From Limisphaerales bacterium (GTDB taxonomy: Bacteria; Verrucomicrobiota; Verrucomicrobiia; Limisphaerales; UBA1100), in the NCBI GenBank assembly GCA_014382585.1, contig JACNJL010000049.1, forward strand, positions 1 through 57,539: a stretch of DNA of 57,539 nt, read 5' to 3'. Shown here in pieces: positions 18,274-26,709 of the stretch. Within the stretch, counting starts at the first letter, position 1, and each line of letters begins with the position of its first letter. The notes under the pieces are model-generated. The model searched no databases. It was not told the origin of the DNA and worked only from the letters and a program-made list of their open reading frames with translations. Both the position numbers and the translations under genes were made by a program.

Positions 18274-20739
18274 ATGAGAGCGATCACTTGGACTTGTTTA
18301 TTGGCTTCAACCCTCGTGGCGACCGCGGCGGATTATCCGCTCAAGCCGGTGCCGTTTCACGAGGTGGACATGACCAGCGCCTTCTGGCGGCCGCGCTTGG
18401 AGACCCAGCGCACGGTGCTGGTGCCGTTTGCCTTTGGCAAAACCGAGCCCGGCGTGGCGCACTTGCAGGCGGCGGCGGATGCCTTGACGGGCAAAAAGAC
18501 CGACGACCATCGACCGCATCGGTTCATTGATTCGGATCTCTACAAGGTGATGGAAGGCGCGGCGTATCTGGTGAAACTGCGCGATGATCCCAAGCTCGAG
18601 GCAAAGTTTGACGCGATTGTGGACGTCATCGCCGGGGCACAGGAACCCAACGGGTATTTGTATCCCTCGCACACCACCGGCGTGGGCGCGAAGAAACACA
18701 TGATGGGCGACAAACCGTACGAGTTCGTGGTGCACAGTCATGAGCTGTACAACATGGGCCACATGTATGAGGCGGCGATCGCGTATTATCAGGCGACCGG
18801 CAAGGACAAGCTGCTGAAGGTGGCGGAGAAAAACGCGCAGCACGTCAACAAGGTCTTCTTCGAGGGCGATCCGAAATACAACGGAGGCAAACCCATCCGG
18901 CAGGCACCGGGGCATCAGGAGATGGAGCTGGCGTTGGTGAAACTGTACCGGGTGACGGGCAAGCAACTGTACCTCGACATGGCGCGGAAGTTTCTGGAAA
19001 TCCGCGGCATCACCTACGTGCCCGATGGCGAAGGCGTGATGTCGCCGACTTACGCCCAGCAACATCGGCCGGTGGCCAAGCAGACCAAAGCGGTCGGCCA
19101 CGCCGTGCGCGCCACGTACCTGTATTCCGGCATGGCGGATGTGGGCGTGCTCGCCGGCAAGACTGCGTACGCCAAAGCACTCGATCAAATATGGGCGAAC
19201 ATCACCGACACACGCATGCACATCACCGGCGGTCTGGGCGCCGTGCACGGCATCGAGGGGTTTGGCCCGGAATACGAGCTGCCCAATGCTGATGCCTTCA
19301 ACGAAACCTGTGCGGCGGTGGGCAATGTGCTGTTCAACTACCGCATGTTTCTGCTGCATAAAGACGCGAAGTATCTCGATGTGGCCGAGGTGGCGCTGCT
19401 CAACAACGTGCTTGCCGCGGTGAACCTCGCCGGCAACCGCTTCTTTTACGTCAACCCGCTGGCGGCCGATGGTAAGTATCCCTTCAATCACGGCACCGCC
19501 GGACGCGCGCCGTGGTTTGGTACGGCCTGTTGCCCGAGCAACATGGCGCGCCTGCTGCCGCAGGTGCAGGGCATGACCTACGCGCATGACGGCGAAAATT
19601 TGTACGTCACCTTTTTCGCGGAATCCGCCACCACGGTGAAGATCGGCAACGCGGAAGTGGCGATCCGGCAGGCGACGGCTTATCCGAATGACGGCAAGAT
19701 CCGCATTAATCTCGATCCCACAAAACCGGTCGACTTCGCCCTGCGCTTGCGCATCCCCACATGGACAGGCAAGCAGTTTGTGCCCGGCAAACTGTACCAA
19801 TACGCGAACGCCGAGCCGGCCGCCTGGACGCTCAAAGTGAACGGCAAGCCGGTGGAAGCGAAGGTGGAGAAAGGGTTCGCGGTGATCGACCGCACGTGGA
19901 AGCGCGGCGATCGCGTGGAGCTAAACCTGCCCATGCCCGTCCGTCTCAACACCTGTCACCCGAACGTGGAGGCCAATCACGACCGCGTCGCTCTGACGCG
20001 CGGGCCGTTTGTGTTATGCGCTGAGGGCGTGGATAACGGTGGGGTGACCGAACGCTATTTCTTCGAAAAATTGCCGAAGCTCGCGGGTGCCCCGGTGAAG
20101 ACCCGGTCCATTGAATCGGGCAGCTTCATCCAAACCACCGTGCCGGCCAGCGCGCTTACGGCCACGGGTGGTACGAAGTCGCAGCCGCTGGTGCTAACGC
20201 CGTATTACGCTTGGAACAATCGTGGCCCCAGCTCAATGACCGTTTGGTTCCCGCGCAACAAGGCGATGGCCGTGTATGATCCGTTGGCCCTGCCCAAGGA
20301 GAGCGTGTTCAAGGCCATCACCGCCACGCATACCTCGCCGCTCGACACCGTGAACGCCATCGGCGACGGCCTCGAGCCGCGCTGGTCCAGCGGCAATAAG
20401 GTCCCACGTTGGACCAGTCGCGGGCAGGAAGGCAAACCGCAGACAGTGACCGCCTCCTTCCACGGCCCAAAAAAGATCCGCAGCATTGGCGTCTATTGGA
20501 TGGATCACTATCAGCATCCGGTGAAGTTCCCGAAAGAATGGAAGATCGAGACCTTGCACGGCGGCCAATGGAAGCCCTTCGAGCTTTATACTACCGACCG
20601 CTACGACACGCGTGCCAACCAATTCAACGTCGTCCACCCCGCCGCGCCGCTCACCTGCGACGCCATCCGTATCCACATGACCCCCCGCGACCAAACCGCG
20701 ATGGGAATTCTGGAAATGAAAGTGGTGTTTGAGAAATAG
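18274..20739 (+). CDS. Secreted GH127 beta-L-arabinofuranosidase family protein
   Basis: An 821-residue protein with signal peptide MRAITWTCLLASTLVATAAD. The main (alpha/alpha)6-type domain matches GH127 (former DUF1680). The zinc-site residues known from HypBA1 (Glu338, Cys340, Cys417, Cys418) have counterparts here at Glu344, Cys346 (NETCAAVG) and Cys419-Cys420 (ACCPSN), with nearly the same numbering. Glu328 in HGIEGFG sits 16 residues before Glu344, as the HypBA1 acid/base Glu322 does. The cysteine nucleophile would be Cys419. The C-terminal 140 residues resemble a discoidin-like carbohydrate-binding sandwich (ATHTSPLDTVNAIGDG to MGILEMKVVFE). The enzyme probably removes beta-L-arabinofuranose or a related sugar from glycans. 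It follows the sulfatase by 10 bp, probably in one transcript. Confidence 0.9.
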   Translation: MRAITWTCLLASTLVATAADYPLKPVPFHEVDMTSAFWRPRLETQRTVLVPFAFGKTEPGVAHLQAAADALTGKKTDDHRPHRFIDSDLYKVMEGAAYLVKLRDDPKLEAKFDAIVDVIAGAQEPNGYLYPSHTTGVGAKKHMMGDKPYEFVVHSHELYNMGHMYEAAIAYYQATGKDKLLKVAEKNAQHVNKVFFEGDPKYNGGKPIRQAPGHQEMELALVKLYRVTGKQLYLDMARKFLEIRGITYVPDGEGVMSPTYAQQHRPVAKQTKAVGHAVRATYLYSGMADVGVLAGKTAYAKALDQIWANITDTRMHITGGLGAVHGIEGFGPEYELPNADAFNETCAAVGNVLFNYRMFLLHKDAKYLDVAEVALLNNVLAAVNLAGNRFFYVNPLAADGKYPFNHGTAGRAPWFGTACCPSNMARLLPQVQGMTYAHDGENLYVTFFAESATTVKIGNAEVAIRQATAYPNDGKIRINLDPTKPVDFALRLRIPTWTGKQFVPGKLYQYANAEPAAWTLKVNGKPVEAKVEKGFAVIDRTWKRGDRVELNLPMPVRLNTCHPNVEANHDRVALTRGPFVLCAEGVDNGGVTERYFFEKLPKLAGAPVKTRSIESGSFIQTTVPASALTATGGTKSQPLVLTPYYAWNNRGPSSMTVWFPRNKAMAVYDPLALPKESVFKAITATHTSPLDTVNAIGDGLEPRWSSGNKVPRWTSRGQEGKPQTVTASFHGPKKIRSIGVYWMDHYQHPVKFPKEWKIETLHGGQWKPFELYTTDRYDTRANQFNVVHPAAPLTCDAIRIHMTPRDQTAMGILEMKVVFEK

Positions 20740-20792
20740 CCGGTGCGCTCTGGAAAGCTTGAAGAAGCGCGGCCGGGAGCTACACTTTTGGC

Positions 20793-21206
20793 GTGAAGCG
20801 AATTGGATTCATGGTCGCGCTGATGCTGTGCCTGCCGGTGGCGGCTTGGGCGGATGCGAAGGCGGATTTTTTTGAGGCGAAGATTCGGCCGGTGTTGGCG
20901 ACGCATTGTTTCGAATGTCACGGGCACAAGGAGAAGGGCGGTCTGAAGCTGGACAGTCGCACGGCGATTCTTCAGGGCGGCGACAGCGGGCCGGCGATGG
21001 TTCCCGGTAACCCCCAGAAAAGCCTGCTGATGACGGCGGTGCAGCACACGGATCCCGAGCTGGAGATGCCGCCGAAGAAGAAACTGCCGCCGGAGGTCAT
21101 TGCCGATTTATCTCAATGGATTCGCGCGGGCGCCGTGTGGCCAGAGGGTACGCCCTGCCTGCTTGGCGTCTTCGTGGCTTGGCGGTCAAACTCATTCTTG
21201 CTTTGA
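20793..21206 (+). CDS. Short PSCyt1 (planctomycete cytochrome c) domain protein, possibly truncated
   Basis: A 137-residue exported protein (GTG start at 20793, signal MKRIGFMVALMLCLPVAAWA; ATG 20811 is an alternative). It consists of a single PSCyt1 domain with heme motif CFECH, followed by KGGLKLDSRTAILQGGDSGPA and ending LSQWIRAGAVWPEG. In Planctomycetota/Verrucomicrobiota this domain usually begins 800-1100-residue proteins that continue with DUF1549 and DUF1553. Here the domain ends abruptly and 18 unrelated residues (TPCLLGVFVAWRSNSFLL) run to a stop just 30 bp before fabD. It could be a stand-alone cytochrome or the 5' remnant of a deleted long gene. It may belong to the preceding polysaccharide locus. 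Confidence 0.7.
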   Translation: MKRIGFMVALMLCLPVAAWADAKADFFEAKIRPVLATHCFECHGHKEKGGLKLDSRTAILQGGDSGPAMVPGNPQKSLLMTAVQHTDPELEMPPKKKLPPEVIADLSQWIRAGAVWPEGTPCLLGVFVAWRSNSFLL

Positions 21207-21235
21207 CGGTGGCTTTGCGTGTACTGCCTTGCGCG

Positions 21236-22165
21236 ATGGCGAAGACGGCGATTTTGTTTGCGGGGCAAGGGGCTCAGACGGTGGGCATGGGGCGTGACCT
21301 TGCAGAGGTGTTTCCGGTTGCGCGGGATTTATTTGCGCGCGCGGATGAGGCGTTGGGATATGAGCTTTCGCAGATTTGTTTCGAAGGGCCGGAGGAGGCG
21401 CTCACGCAAACGGAAAATGCGCAGCCGGGGATTTTTCTGGTGAGCTGGGTGGCGTTGGAAGTGCTGAAGGCTCAAGTTCCCGGTTTTAAATTCGAGGCGG
21501 CGGCGGGTTTGTCGTTGGGGGAATTTACGGCGTTGACGGCGGCGGGGGTGATGTCATTCGAAGATGGCCTGCGCGTGGTGCGGCAGCGCGGACGGTTTAT
21601 GCAGGAAGCGTGCGACGCAACGGAAGGCGGAATGGCGGCGGTGATTGGGCTGGATGAGGACGCAACACGCGAAGTGTGCGCGGCAGCGGAGGTGGAATTA
21701 GCGAATTTAAATTGTCCGGGTCAACTGGTCATTTCCGGCACAGCAGCGGGCATCGAAAAAGCCTGCGCGTTGGCCAAGGAACGCGGGGCCAAGCGCGCGC
21801 TACCTTTGCCGGTGGCCGGCGCGTATCATTCGCGCCTGATGGAAAGCGCGTGCCCGAAACTGGAGGCGGCATTGCGCGAGGTTGATTTGAATCTGCCGGG
21901 CGTGCCGGTGATTTCCAATGTGACGGCTCAGCCCCACGCAACAGCCGGCGAAATTCTGCAGCGCCTCGTGGAGCAAGTGACTTCCTCCGTGCGTTGGGAG
22001 GCGTCCATTCGGCACCTGATCGATGACGGCTTCACACGCTTCATCGAGCTTGGCCCGGGCAGCGCGCTTACTGGTTTTATGCGTCGCATCGATCGTGGGC
22101 TGGAAGTGCACAACGTGGCCGATGTGCCGAGTTTAGAAAAAACGGTTGCGGCTTTAAACGATTGA
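21236..22165 (+). CDS. fabD: Malonyl-CoA:ACP transacylase
   Basis: About 309 residues from the ATG at 21236 (MAKTAILFAGQGAQ). The in-frame extension upstream to 21116 overlaps the cytochrome gene and was rejected. The enzyme loads malonate onto ACP for fatty-acid chain extension. Visible motifs are the oxyanion loop GQGAQ, the nucleophile serine in GLSLGEF (Leu replaces the more common His of GHSLG), the conserved Arg in VVRQRGRFMQ and the catalytic His in VAGAYHSRLM. The length is normal for the family. It is followed by fabG, acpP and fabF on the same strand. No strong Shine-Dalgarno is present, and TTGACG lies at 21203-21208, 33 bp before the start. Confidence 0.95.
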   Translation: MAKTAILFAGQGAQTVGMGRDLAEVFPVARDLFARADEALGYELSQICFEGPEEALTQTENAQPGIFLVSWVALEVLKAQVPGFKFEAAAGLSLGEFTALTAAGVMSFEDGLRVVRQRGRFMQEACDATEGGMAAVIGLDEDATREVCAAAEVELANLNCPGQLVISGTAAGIEKACALAKERGAKRALPLPVAGAYHSRLMESACPKLEAALREVDLNLPGVPVISNVTAQPHATAGEILQRLVEQVTSSVRWEASIRHLIDDGFTRFIELGPGSALTGFMRRIDRGLEVHNVADVPSLEKTVAALND

Positions 22166-22176
22166 TTTTAGAAACC

Positions 22177-22241
22177 GCGGACTCGCAGGCTCGTCCCTCC
22201 AATGGAACTGCGGCGATGGAGGGACGAGCCTGCGAGTCCGC
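22177..22241. repeat. Palindromic repeat, family 2 (perfect 25-bp inverted repeat)
   Basis: Arms at 22177-22201 (starting GCGGACTCGCAGGCTCGTCC) and 22217-22241 are perfect reverse complements, separated by 15 nt. The element fills the fabD-fabG gap and ends 17 bp before the fabG start codon. There is no U tract, so it is not a typical intrinsic terminator. A degenerate copy lies at 24718-24792. Confidence 0.9.
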
Positions 22242-22258
22242 AAACCGAACTGAAAAAT

Positions 22259-22999
22259 ATGACTTTAGAAAATCAAACAGCAGTAGTCACCGGCGCAGGC
22301 CGTGGCATTGGGCGAGCGATTGCTTTAGCGTTTGCTGAGGCGGGCGCGGATGTGGTGTGCGTTTCGCGCACGGAAGCCAATTCCCAAAAAGTGGCGGATG
22401 AAATCGCCGCACTTGGCCGCAAGAGCTGGGCGGTGGCGGTGGATGTGGGCGACACGGCGGCAGTGGAGGTGGCAGTGGCGAAAATTTTGGAGGACACCGG
22501 CGGCATCAACATTTTGGTGAACAACGCCGGCGTCACGCGCGATGGCCTGTTGATGCGAATGAGCGAGGCGGATTGGGACACGGTTTTGGATACCAATCTC
22601 AAAGGCGCATTCACGCTGACCAAAGCCTTTGCGCGGCCGTTGCGGAAAGCGGACAACGCGCGCATCATTAACATCGCGTCGGTCGTCGGCCTCGTGGGTA
22701 ACGCGGGTCAGGCGAATTACGCGGCGAGCAAGGCGGGGCTGATCGGCTTTACCAAAAGTTGCGCCAAGGAACTGGCCAAGAGCGGCATCACGGTGAACGC
22801 CATCGCGCCGGGTTTCATCGCCACGGATATGACCGATGAGCTCAGCGACAAGGTGAAGGACGCCGTAAAGGCGAGCGTCCCGATGGGAGAATTTGGCGCG
22901 GTGGAGGATATCGCGGGCGCGGCATTGTACCTCGCCAGCCCCGCCGCGCGGTACATCACAGGGCAAGTGCTGGCAGTGGACGGTGGGATGGTGATGTGA
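22259..22999 (+). CDS. fabG: 3-oxoacyl-ACP reductase
   Basis: A 246-residue short-chain dehydrogenase starting at ATG 22259 (MTLENQTAVVTGAGRGIGRA). The upstream ATG at 22202 lies in the loop of the palindromic repeat and is not used here. Motifs: NADPH-binding TGAGRGIG, NNAG near residue 85-90, the catalytic Ser-Tyr-Lys region in NIASVVGLVGNAGQANYAAS followed by KAG, and GFIATDMT plus the terminal TGQVLAVDGGMVM typical of FabG. It reduces 3-oxoacyl-ACP in each elongation round. It sits between fabD and acpP. Confidence 0.95.
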   Translation: MTLENQTAVVTGAGRGIGRAIALAFAEAGADVVCVSRTEANSQKVADEIAALGRKSWAVAVDVGDTAAVEVAVAKILEDTGGINILVNNAGVTRDGLLMRMSEADWDTVLDTNLKGAFTLTKAFARPLRKADNARIINIASVVGLVGNAGQANYAASKAGLIGFTKSCAKELAKSGITVNAIAPGFIATDMTDELSDKVKDAVKASVPMGEFGAVEDIAGAALYLASPAARYITGQVLAVDGGMVM

Positions 23000-23104
23000 T
23001 CGTCGAAATGCCGGTGCATTTTGTGAATAAAAAAAACCGACTCGGGGCTTGACGCTTGGCTTGAATTGGCTGACAAGCAACGCACCTTTTAGGAACAAAT
23101 ATAT

Positions 23105-23350
23105 ATGTCTGAAGAAAAAAGCATTGAGGCACGGGTTCAAGCAATCGTGGTGGAACAACTGGGCGTGAAGCCTGAACAAATTACGCCGGAGGCGACATTC
23201 CTTGAGGATCTCGGTGCCGATTCACTGGACACCGTGGAGCTTGTGATGGGCCTCGAAGAGGAATTCGGCAACGAAATCCCCGATGAAGAAGCCGAGAAGC
23301 TTCTCACGGTGGGCGATGTGATCCGGTACATCGAGGAATCACAGGGCTAA
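23105..23350 (+). CDS. acpP: Acyl carrier protein
   Basis: An 81-residue acidic ACP with the phosphopantetheine site Ser40 in [19 protein letters not shown]. It has normal length and the usual C-terminal GDVIRYIEE helix. AGGA at 23091-23094 is the ribosome-binding site. It lies between fabG and fabF. A hairpin followed by eight T residues lies 17 bp after the stop, suggesting that many transcripts end here and that ACP is made in excess of FabF, as its stoichiometry requires. Confidence 0.97.
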   Translation: MSEEKSIEARVQAIVVEQLGVKPEQITPEATFLEDLGADSLDTVELVMGLEEEFGNEIPDEEAEKLLTVGDVIRYIEESQG

Positions 23351-23366
23351 ACCGCCGCAACCATTT

Positions 23367-23407
23367 TGGGCAGCTGGCCAACAGGGTTCCGGCTGCCCAT
23401 TTTTTTT
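23367..23407 (+). terminator. Intrinsic terminator/attenuator between acpP and fabF
   Basis: The stem TGGGCAGC (23367-23374) pairs with GCTGCCCA (23392-23399) around a 17-nt loop. It is followed directly by a run of eight T (23400-23407). It lies after acpP and 22 bp before the fabF start. Confidence 0.75.
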
Positions 23408-23428
23408 GGCAAACTTGGACTGGTAACA

Positions 23429-24703
23429 ATGGGTAGTGAAACGGGTATGCGCGTAGTAGTCACCGGTATGGGCGTCGCCTCGTCGCTCGGCTGTGAGGTG
23501 GAGGAGCTTTGGCAAAACGTCATCGACGGCCAATGCGGCATCGACCGCGTCACGTCGTTTGATATCAGCGATTACACCTGCCAAATCGCCGCGGAGGTGA
23601 AGGACTTCGATCCCGCCCCCGCCTTTCCTAATGCCAAAGAAGTACGCCGTGCCGATCGCTTTACGCAGCTGGGCATCTACGCCGGCTGGAAGGCGCTTGA
23701 GGATTCCGGCATGAATCTTGAGGAACTCGACCGCGACCAAATCGGCAGCTTCATCGGCAGCGGCATCGGCGGGCTCGGCACGCAGGAAGCGCAGCACACC
23801 GTCCTCACCAGCCGCGGTCCGGGCAAGATGTCGCCCTTTACCATTCCGATGCTCATCCTCAATATGGCCTCGGGCGTGTTCTCAATTTACAACGGACTGC
23901 GCGGGCCAAATATGGCCACCTGCAGCGCCTGCGCCACCAGCACCCACGCGCTCGGTGAAGCGTGGCGCACGATTAAAATGGGCGACGCCAAAGCCATCTT
24001 TGCCGGTGGCGCGGAAGCCGCCGTGGTGCCCATGGGCATGGGCGGGTTCGCCGCGATGAAAGCGATGAGCACCCGCAACGACGAACCCAAAACCGCATCG
24101 CGGCCGTTCGATATCGGGCGCGATGGCTTTGTGATGGGTGAAGGCGCGGGCGTGCTCGTGCTCGAAGAGCTGGAACACGCCAGGGCGCGCGGCGCAAAAA
24201 TTTATTGCGAGATCGTCGGGTACGGCAACACCGCCGATGCCAATCATCTCACCGCCCCCGCGCCCGATGGCGAAGGCGCGGCGCGTTGTATGAAGATGGC
24301 CCTCCGCAGCGGCGGCCTCGATACCGAAAACATCGACTACATCAACGCCCACGGCACCAGCACGCCGCAGGGCGATATTTGCGAAACCAAAGCCATCCGC
24401 AGCGTGTTCAAGGATCACGCCGACAAGCTCGCCGTCAGCTCCACCAAAGGCGCCACCGGTCATATGCTCGGCGCGGCTGGCGGCGTGGAAATGATTCTTG
24501 TGGCCAAGGCATTGCAAACCAACATCGCCCCGCCCACCATCAATTTGCACAACCCCGATCCAGAGTGCGACCTCGACTACGTGCCCAACGAGGCCCGCGA
24601 GATGGAGATCAGCGCGGCCCTCAGCAACTCCTTTGGTTTCGGCGGCCATAACGCCACCATTGCCGCCACCAAGTTCACCGGCTACGCTACGCGCGTGGAC
24701 TGA
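23429..24703 (+). CDS. fabF: Beta-ketoacyl-ACP synthase II
   Basis: About 424 residues. The chosen ATG at 23429 (MGSETGMRVVVTGMGVASSLG) comes after the terminator hairpin, and ATG 23447 is an alternative. The longer frame beginning at 23366 would include the hairpin and was rejected. It has the Cys-His-His triad of KAS II: active Cys in CSACATSTHALGEAW, His in INAHGTSTPQGD and His in GATGHMLGAAGG, plus the C-terminal NSFGFGGHNA. It condenses malonyl-ACP with acyl-ACP. It completes the fabD-fabG-acpP-fabF cluster. Confidence 0.95.
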   Translation: MGSETGMRVVVTGMGVASSLGCEVEELWQNVIDGQCGIDRVTSFDISDYTCQIAAEVKDFDPAPAFPNAKEVRRADRFTQLGIYAGWKALEDSGMNLEELDRDQIGSFIGSGIGGLGTQEAQHTVLTSRGPGKMSPFTIPMLILNMASGVFSIYNGLRGPNMATCSACATSTHALGEAWRTIKMGDAKAIFAGGAEAAVVPMGMGGFAAMKAMSTRNDEPKTASRPFDIGRDGFVMGEGAGVLVLEELEHARARGAKIYCEIVGYGNTADANHLTAPAPDGEGAARCMKMALRSGGLDTENIDYINAHGTSTPQGDICETKAIRSVFKDHADKLAVSSTKGATGHMLGAAGGVEMILVAKALQTNIAPPTINLHNPDPECDLDYVPNEAREMEISAALSNSFGFGGHNATIAATKFTGYATRVD

Positions 24704-24717
24704 GGCTGCAGAAACCA

Positions 24718-24792
24718 ACGAACTGGCAAGCTCATCCCTCCAGCGCAAAGTCGCGGGCCGTTCTCCATTGGAGGGAGAGGCCTGCGAGTCCG
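24718..24792. repeat. Degenerate palindromic repeat, family 2
   Basis: Imperfect inverted repeat. The right arm (ending GGCCTGCGAGTCCG at 24792) is close to the perfect element at 22177-22241, and the left arm (GGCAAGCTCATCCCTCCA) is diverged. The loop is longer, about 27 nt. It fills the fabF-deoA gap and ends 6 bp before the deoA start codon. Confidence 0.75.
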
Positions 24793-24798
24793 TGAGCT

Positions 24799-26079
24799 AT
24801 GAACTTTCTAAAACTCATCGAGCAAAAACGCGATGGGGGCGAACTTTCGCCAGAAGCCATCGCCGATGTGGTGGCCGCCTTCGCCGCTGGTTCCATGCCG
24901 GATTACCAAATGGCGGCGTTTCTGATGGCCGTCCAATTTCAGGGAATGACTCTGGCCGAAACGCGCGCCCTCACCTTGGCGATGCGCGACAGCGGCGAGG
25001 TGCTGGAATTCCCCGAGGATGACCGCCCGCTGGTCGACAAACATTCCACCGGCGGCGTGGGCGATAAAGTATCGCTGCCCCTCGCGCCACTGCTTGCGTG
25101 CCTCGGCTATCGCGTGCCGATGATTTCCGGCCGCGGCCTCGGCATCACCGGCGGCACGCTGGACAAGCTCGAGAGCATTCCCGGCTTTACCACTCAACTT
25201 TCAGCGGAACAATTAATTGGCCAAGTGCAACAAATCGGCGTGGCCCTCGGCGGCCAAACCTCCGAAATCGCCCCCGCCGATAAAGCACTCTACGCGCTAC
25301 GTGATGTCACCGGCACGGTGCCGTCGGTGCCGCTCATCACTGCCAGCATCCTTTCCAAAAAACTCGCCGAGAATTTGGATGCGTTGGTGATGGACGTGAA
25401 GTTTGGCGCGGCTGCTTTTATGCGCACCCGCGACGACGCGCGCGCGTTGGCGAAATCCATCGTAACCCTCGCCACCGAATGCGGCGTGCAAACCACCGCA
25501 TTGATTACAAATATGGACGCCCCGCTCGGCCGCGCCGCGGGCAATTGGCTGGAGGTCAAAGAATCCATCGCGTGCCTCGAAGGCAATGGCCCGAACGATT
25601 TGGAGGAATTGGTCATCGCCTGCGCCGCCCAACTTCCCGACTGCGATGCGGATCGTGCACGCGCCGAACTTGCCAGTGGCCGTCCGCGCGAAAAATTTAA
25701 TGAACTCCTCACCGCCCAAGGCGCGGACCGGGCCGCGTTTGAAACTAAATTAAAACAGGCCACCCCCGCGCCCACCGCACCAATCGTGCGCGATTTCCCC
25801 GCGAGCGGGAAAGGTTTTCTTGCGCGGTGCGACGCGCGGATCATTGGCGAAGTGGTGCGCGATCTCGGCGGTGGACGGCAGACGAAGGATTCGGAAATCC
25901 AACCCGACGTCGGCCTCGACCAAATGCTCAAGCCCGGCGAAGCCATTGACCGCCCGTTGTGCCGAATCCACGCCACCACCGAGGCCGCCGCGGATGCAGC
26001 AGCGGAACAATTGGCGGGGGCATTTGAGATTTCCGGTGAACGACCCGATCTTGAGCCATTGATTTGTGGAATGTTGTGA
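24799..26079 (+). CDS. deoA: Thymidine/pyrimidine-nucleoside phosphorylase
   Basis: 426 residues, the usual family length. It phosphorolyses thymidine (and perhaps uridine) to the base and (deoxy)ribose-1-phosphate in nucleoside salvage. Visible: the helical N-terminal domain, the phosphate-binding DKHSTGGVGDKVSLPLAP and the family signature SGRGLGITGGTLDKLE. Further on are DVKFGAAAFM and the C-terminal domain beginning near GKGFLARCDA. The choice between DeoA and Pdp is not safe from sequence alone. The gene starts 6 bp after a palindromic repeat, leaving little space for its own ribosome-binding site. Confidence 0.85.
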   Translation: MNFLKLIEQKRDGGELSPEAIADVVAAFAAGSMPDYQMAAFLMAVQFQGMTLAETRALTLAMRDSGEVLEFPEDDRPLVDKHSTGGVGDKVSLPLAPLLACLGYRVPMISGRGLGITGGTLDKLESIPGFTTQLSAEQLIGQVQQIGVALGGQTSEIAPADKALYALRDVTGTVPSVPLITASILSKKLAENLDALVMDVKFGAAAFMRTRDDARALAKSIVTLATECGVQTTALITNMDAPLGRAAGNWLEVKESIACLEGNGPNDLEELVIACAAQLPDCDADRARAELASGRPREKFNELLTAQGADRAAFETKLKQATPAPTAPIVRDFPASGKGFLARCDARIIGEVVRDLGGGRQTKDSEIQPDVGLDQMLKPGEAIDRPLCRIHATTEAAADAAAEQLAGAFEISGERPDLEPLICGML

Positions 26080-26102
26080 GGGTAAGGACGCGCTTTGCCC
26101 TC

Positions 26103-26131
26103 TTGACAGGGCTGAATAATACTGGCAATCT
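26103..26131 (+). promoter_or_regulatory. Candidate promoter of the rpmH operon
   Basis: A perfect -35 hexamer TTGACA at 26103-26108 is followed after 17 bp by a weak -10-like CAATCT (26126-26131). An alternative -10, TATAAA, lies nearer the gene at about 26154. The position, 92 bp upstream of rpmH, suits the cluster promoter. Confidence 0.45.
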
Positions 26132-26194
26132 CCGCCGTTCCCCGATGTTTTCTGGGTATAAAGCGACATTTTTGACTGAATTTAGGCTGATTTC

Positions 26195-26335
26195 ATGAAA
26201 CGAACATTTCAACCCTCGAATTTGAAACGAGCGCGCCGTCACGGTTTTCGCTCGCGTATGGCTACTAAAGCGGGCCGCGGCATCATCAAGCGTCGCCGAC
26301 AAAAGGGCCGCTCCCGACTCACCCCGGAACTCTGA
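26195..26335 (+). CDS. rpmH: 50S ribosomal protein L34
   Basis: A 46-residue, very basic protein: [20 protein letters not shown], then [20 protein letters not shown]. This is the near-invariant L34 sequence of the large ribosomal subunit. Its TGA stop overlaps the ATG of rnpA (TGATG at 26333-26337), so the two are translationally coupled, as in most bacteria. An AGG-type ribosome-binding site lies about ten bases upstream. Confidence 0.97.
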   Translation: MKRTFQPSNLKRARRHGFRSRMATKAGRGIIKRRRQKGRSRLTPEL

Positions 26336-26709
26336 TGACCTCTGGGGCGCCGGCTCGGCTGCGGCTGACCCGTGCGATGCGCATCCGACAAGGACGCGAC
26401 TTTGCGCGGCTCAAAAGCCAAGGCCGTCGGCTAGCACAGGGCGGGCTGGTACTCAACTGGCTCGAGCTTCCCGAAGGCGCCCCCTCCCGATTCGCTGTGA
26501 TCACCACCCGCAAACTTGGCAACGCCGTTATCCGCAACCGCGCGCGACGGCTGCTGCGCGAATGCTTTCGCCTGCACCAACACGCTTTGCGCGTGCCGGT
26601 GGAGATGGTGCTCATCGCCCGGCGTTCCTTGGTGGGGAAATCCTTCGCGGGCACGGAAGTAGATTATTTGGCCATCCTGCATTCGGCAAAATTAATCTCA
26701 AACTCTTGA
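26335..26709 (+). CDS. rnpA: Ribonuclease P protein component
   Basis: 124 residues. It is the protein subunit that helps the RNase P RNA cleave the 5' leader of pre-tRNAs. The family motif is clear in [20 protein letters not shown] (the RNR motif), with [17 protein letters not shown] at the N-terminus. The start overlaps the rpmH stop. The N-terminal 14 residues before MRIRQG are not conserved, so translation from 26377 is a minor alternative. Confidence 0.93.
   Translation: MTSGAPARLRLTRAMRIRQGRDFARLKSQGRRLAQGGLVLNWLELPEGAPSRFAVITTRKLGNAVIRNRARRLLRECFRLHQHALRVPVEMVLIARRSLVGKSFAGTEVDYLAILHSAKLISNS

Noticed and set aside
16740-19800. Long minus-strand frames under the sulfatase and GH127 genes
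   Set aside because: Both are Arg/His-rich shadow translations; the plus strand carries catalytic motifs throughout.
22177-22241. Intrinsic terminator after fabD
   Set aside because: The hairpin is perfect but has no T run on either strand and recurs elsewhere, so it is better described as an interspersed palindrome.
26080-26194. Origin of replication next to rpmH
   Set aside because: No DnaA-box cluster, AT-rich unwinding element or dnaA gene is visible.
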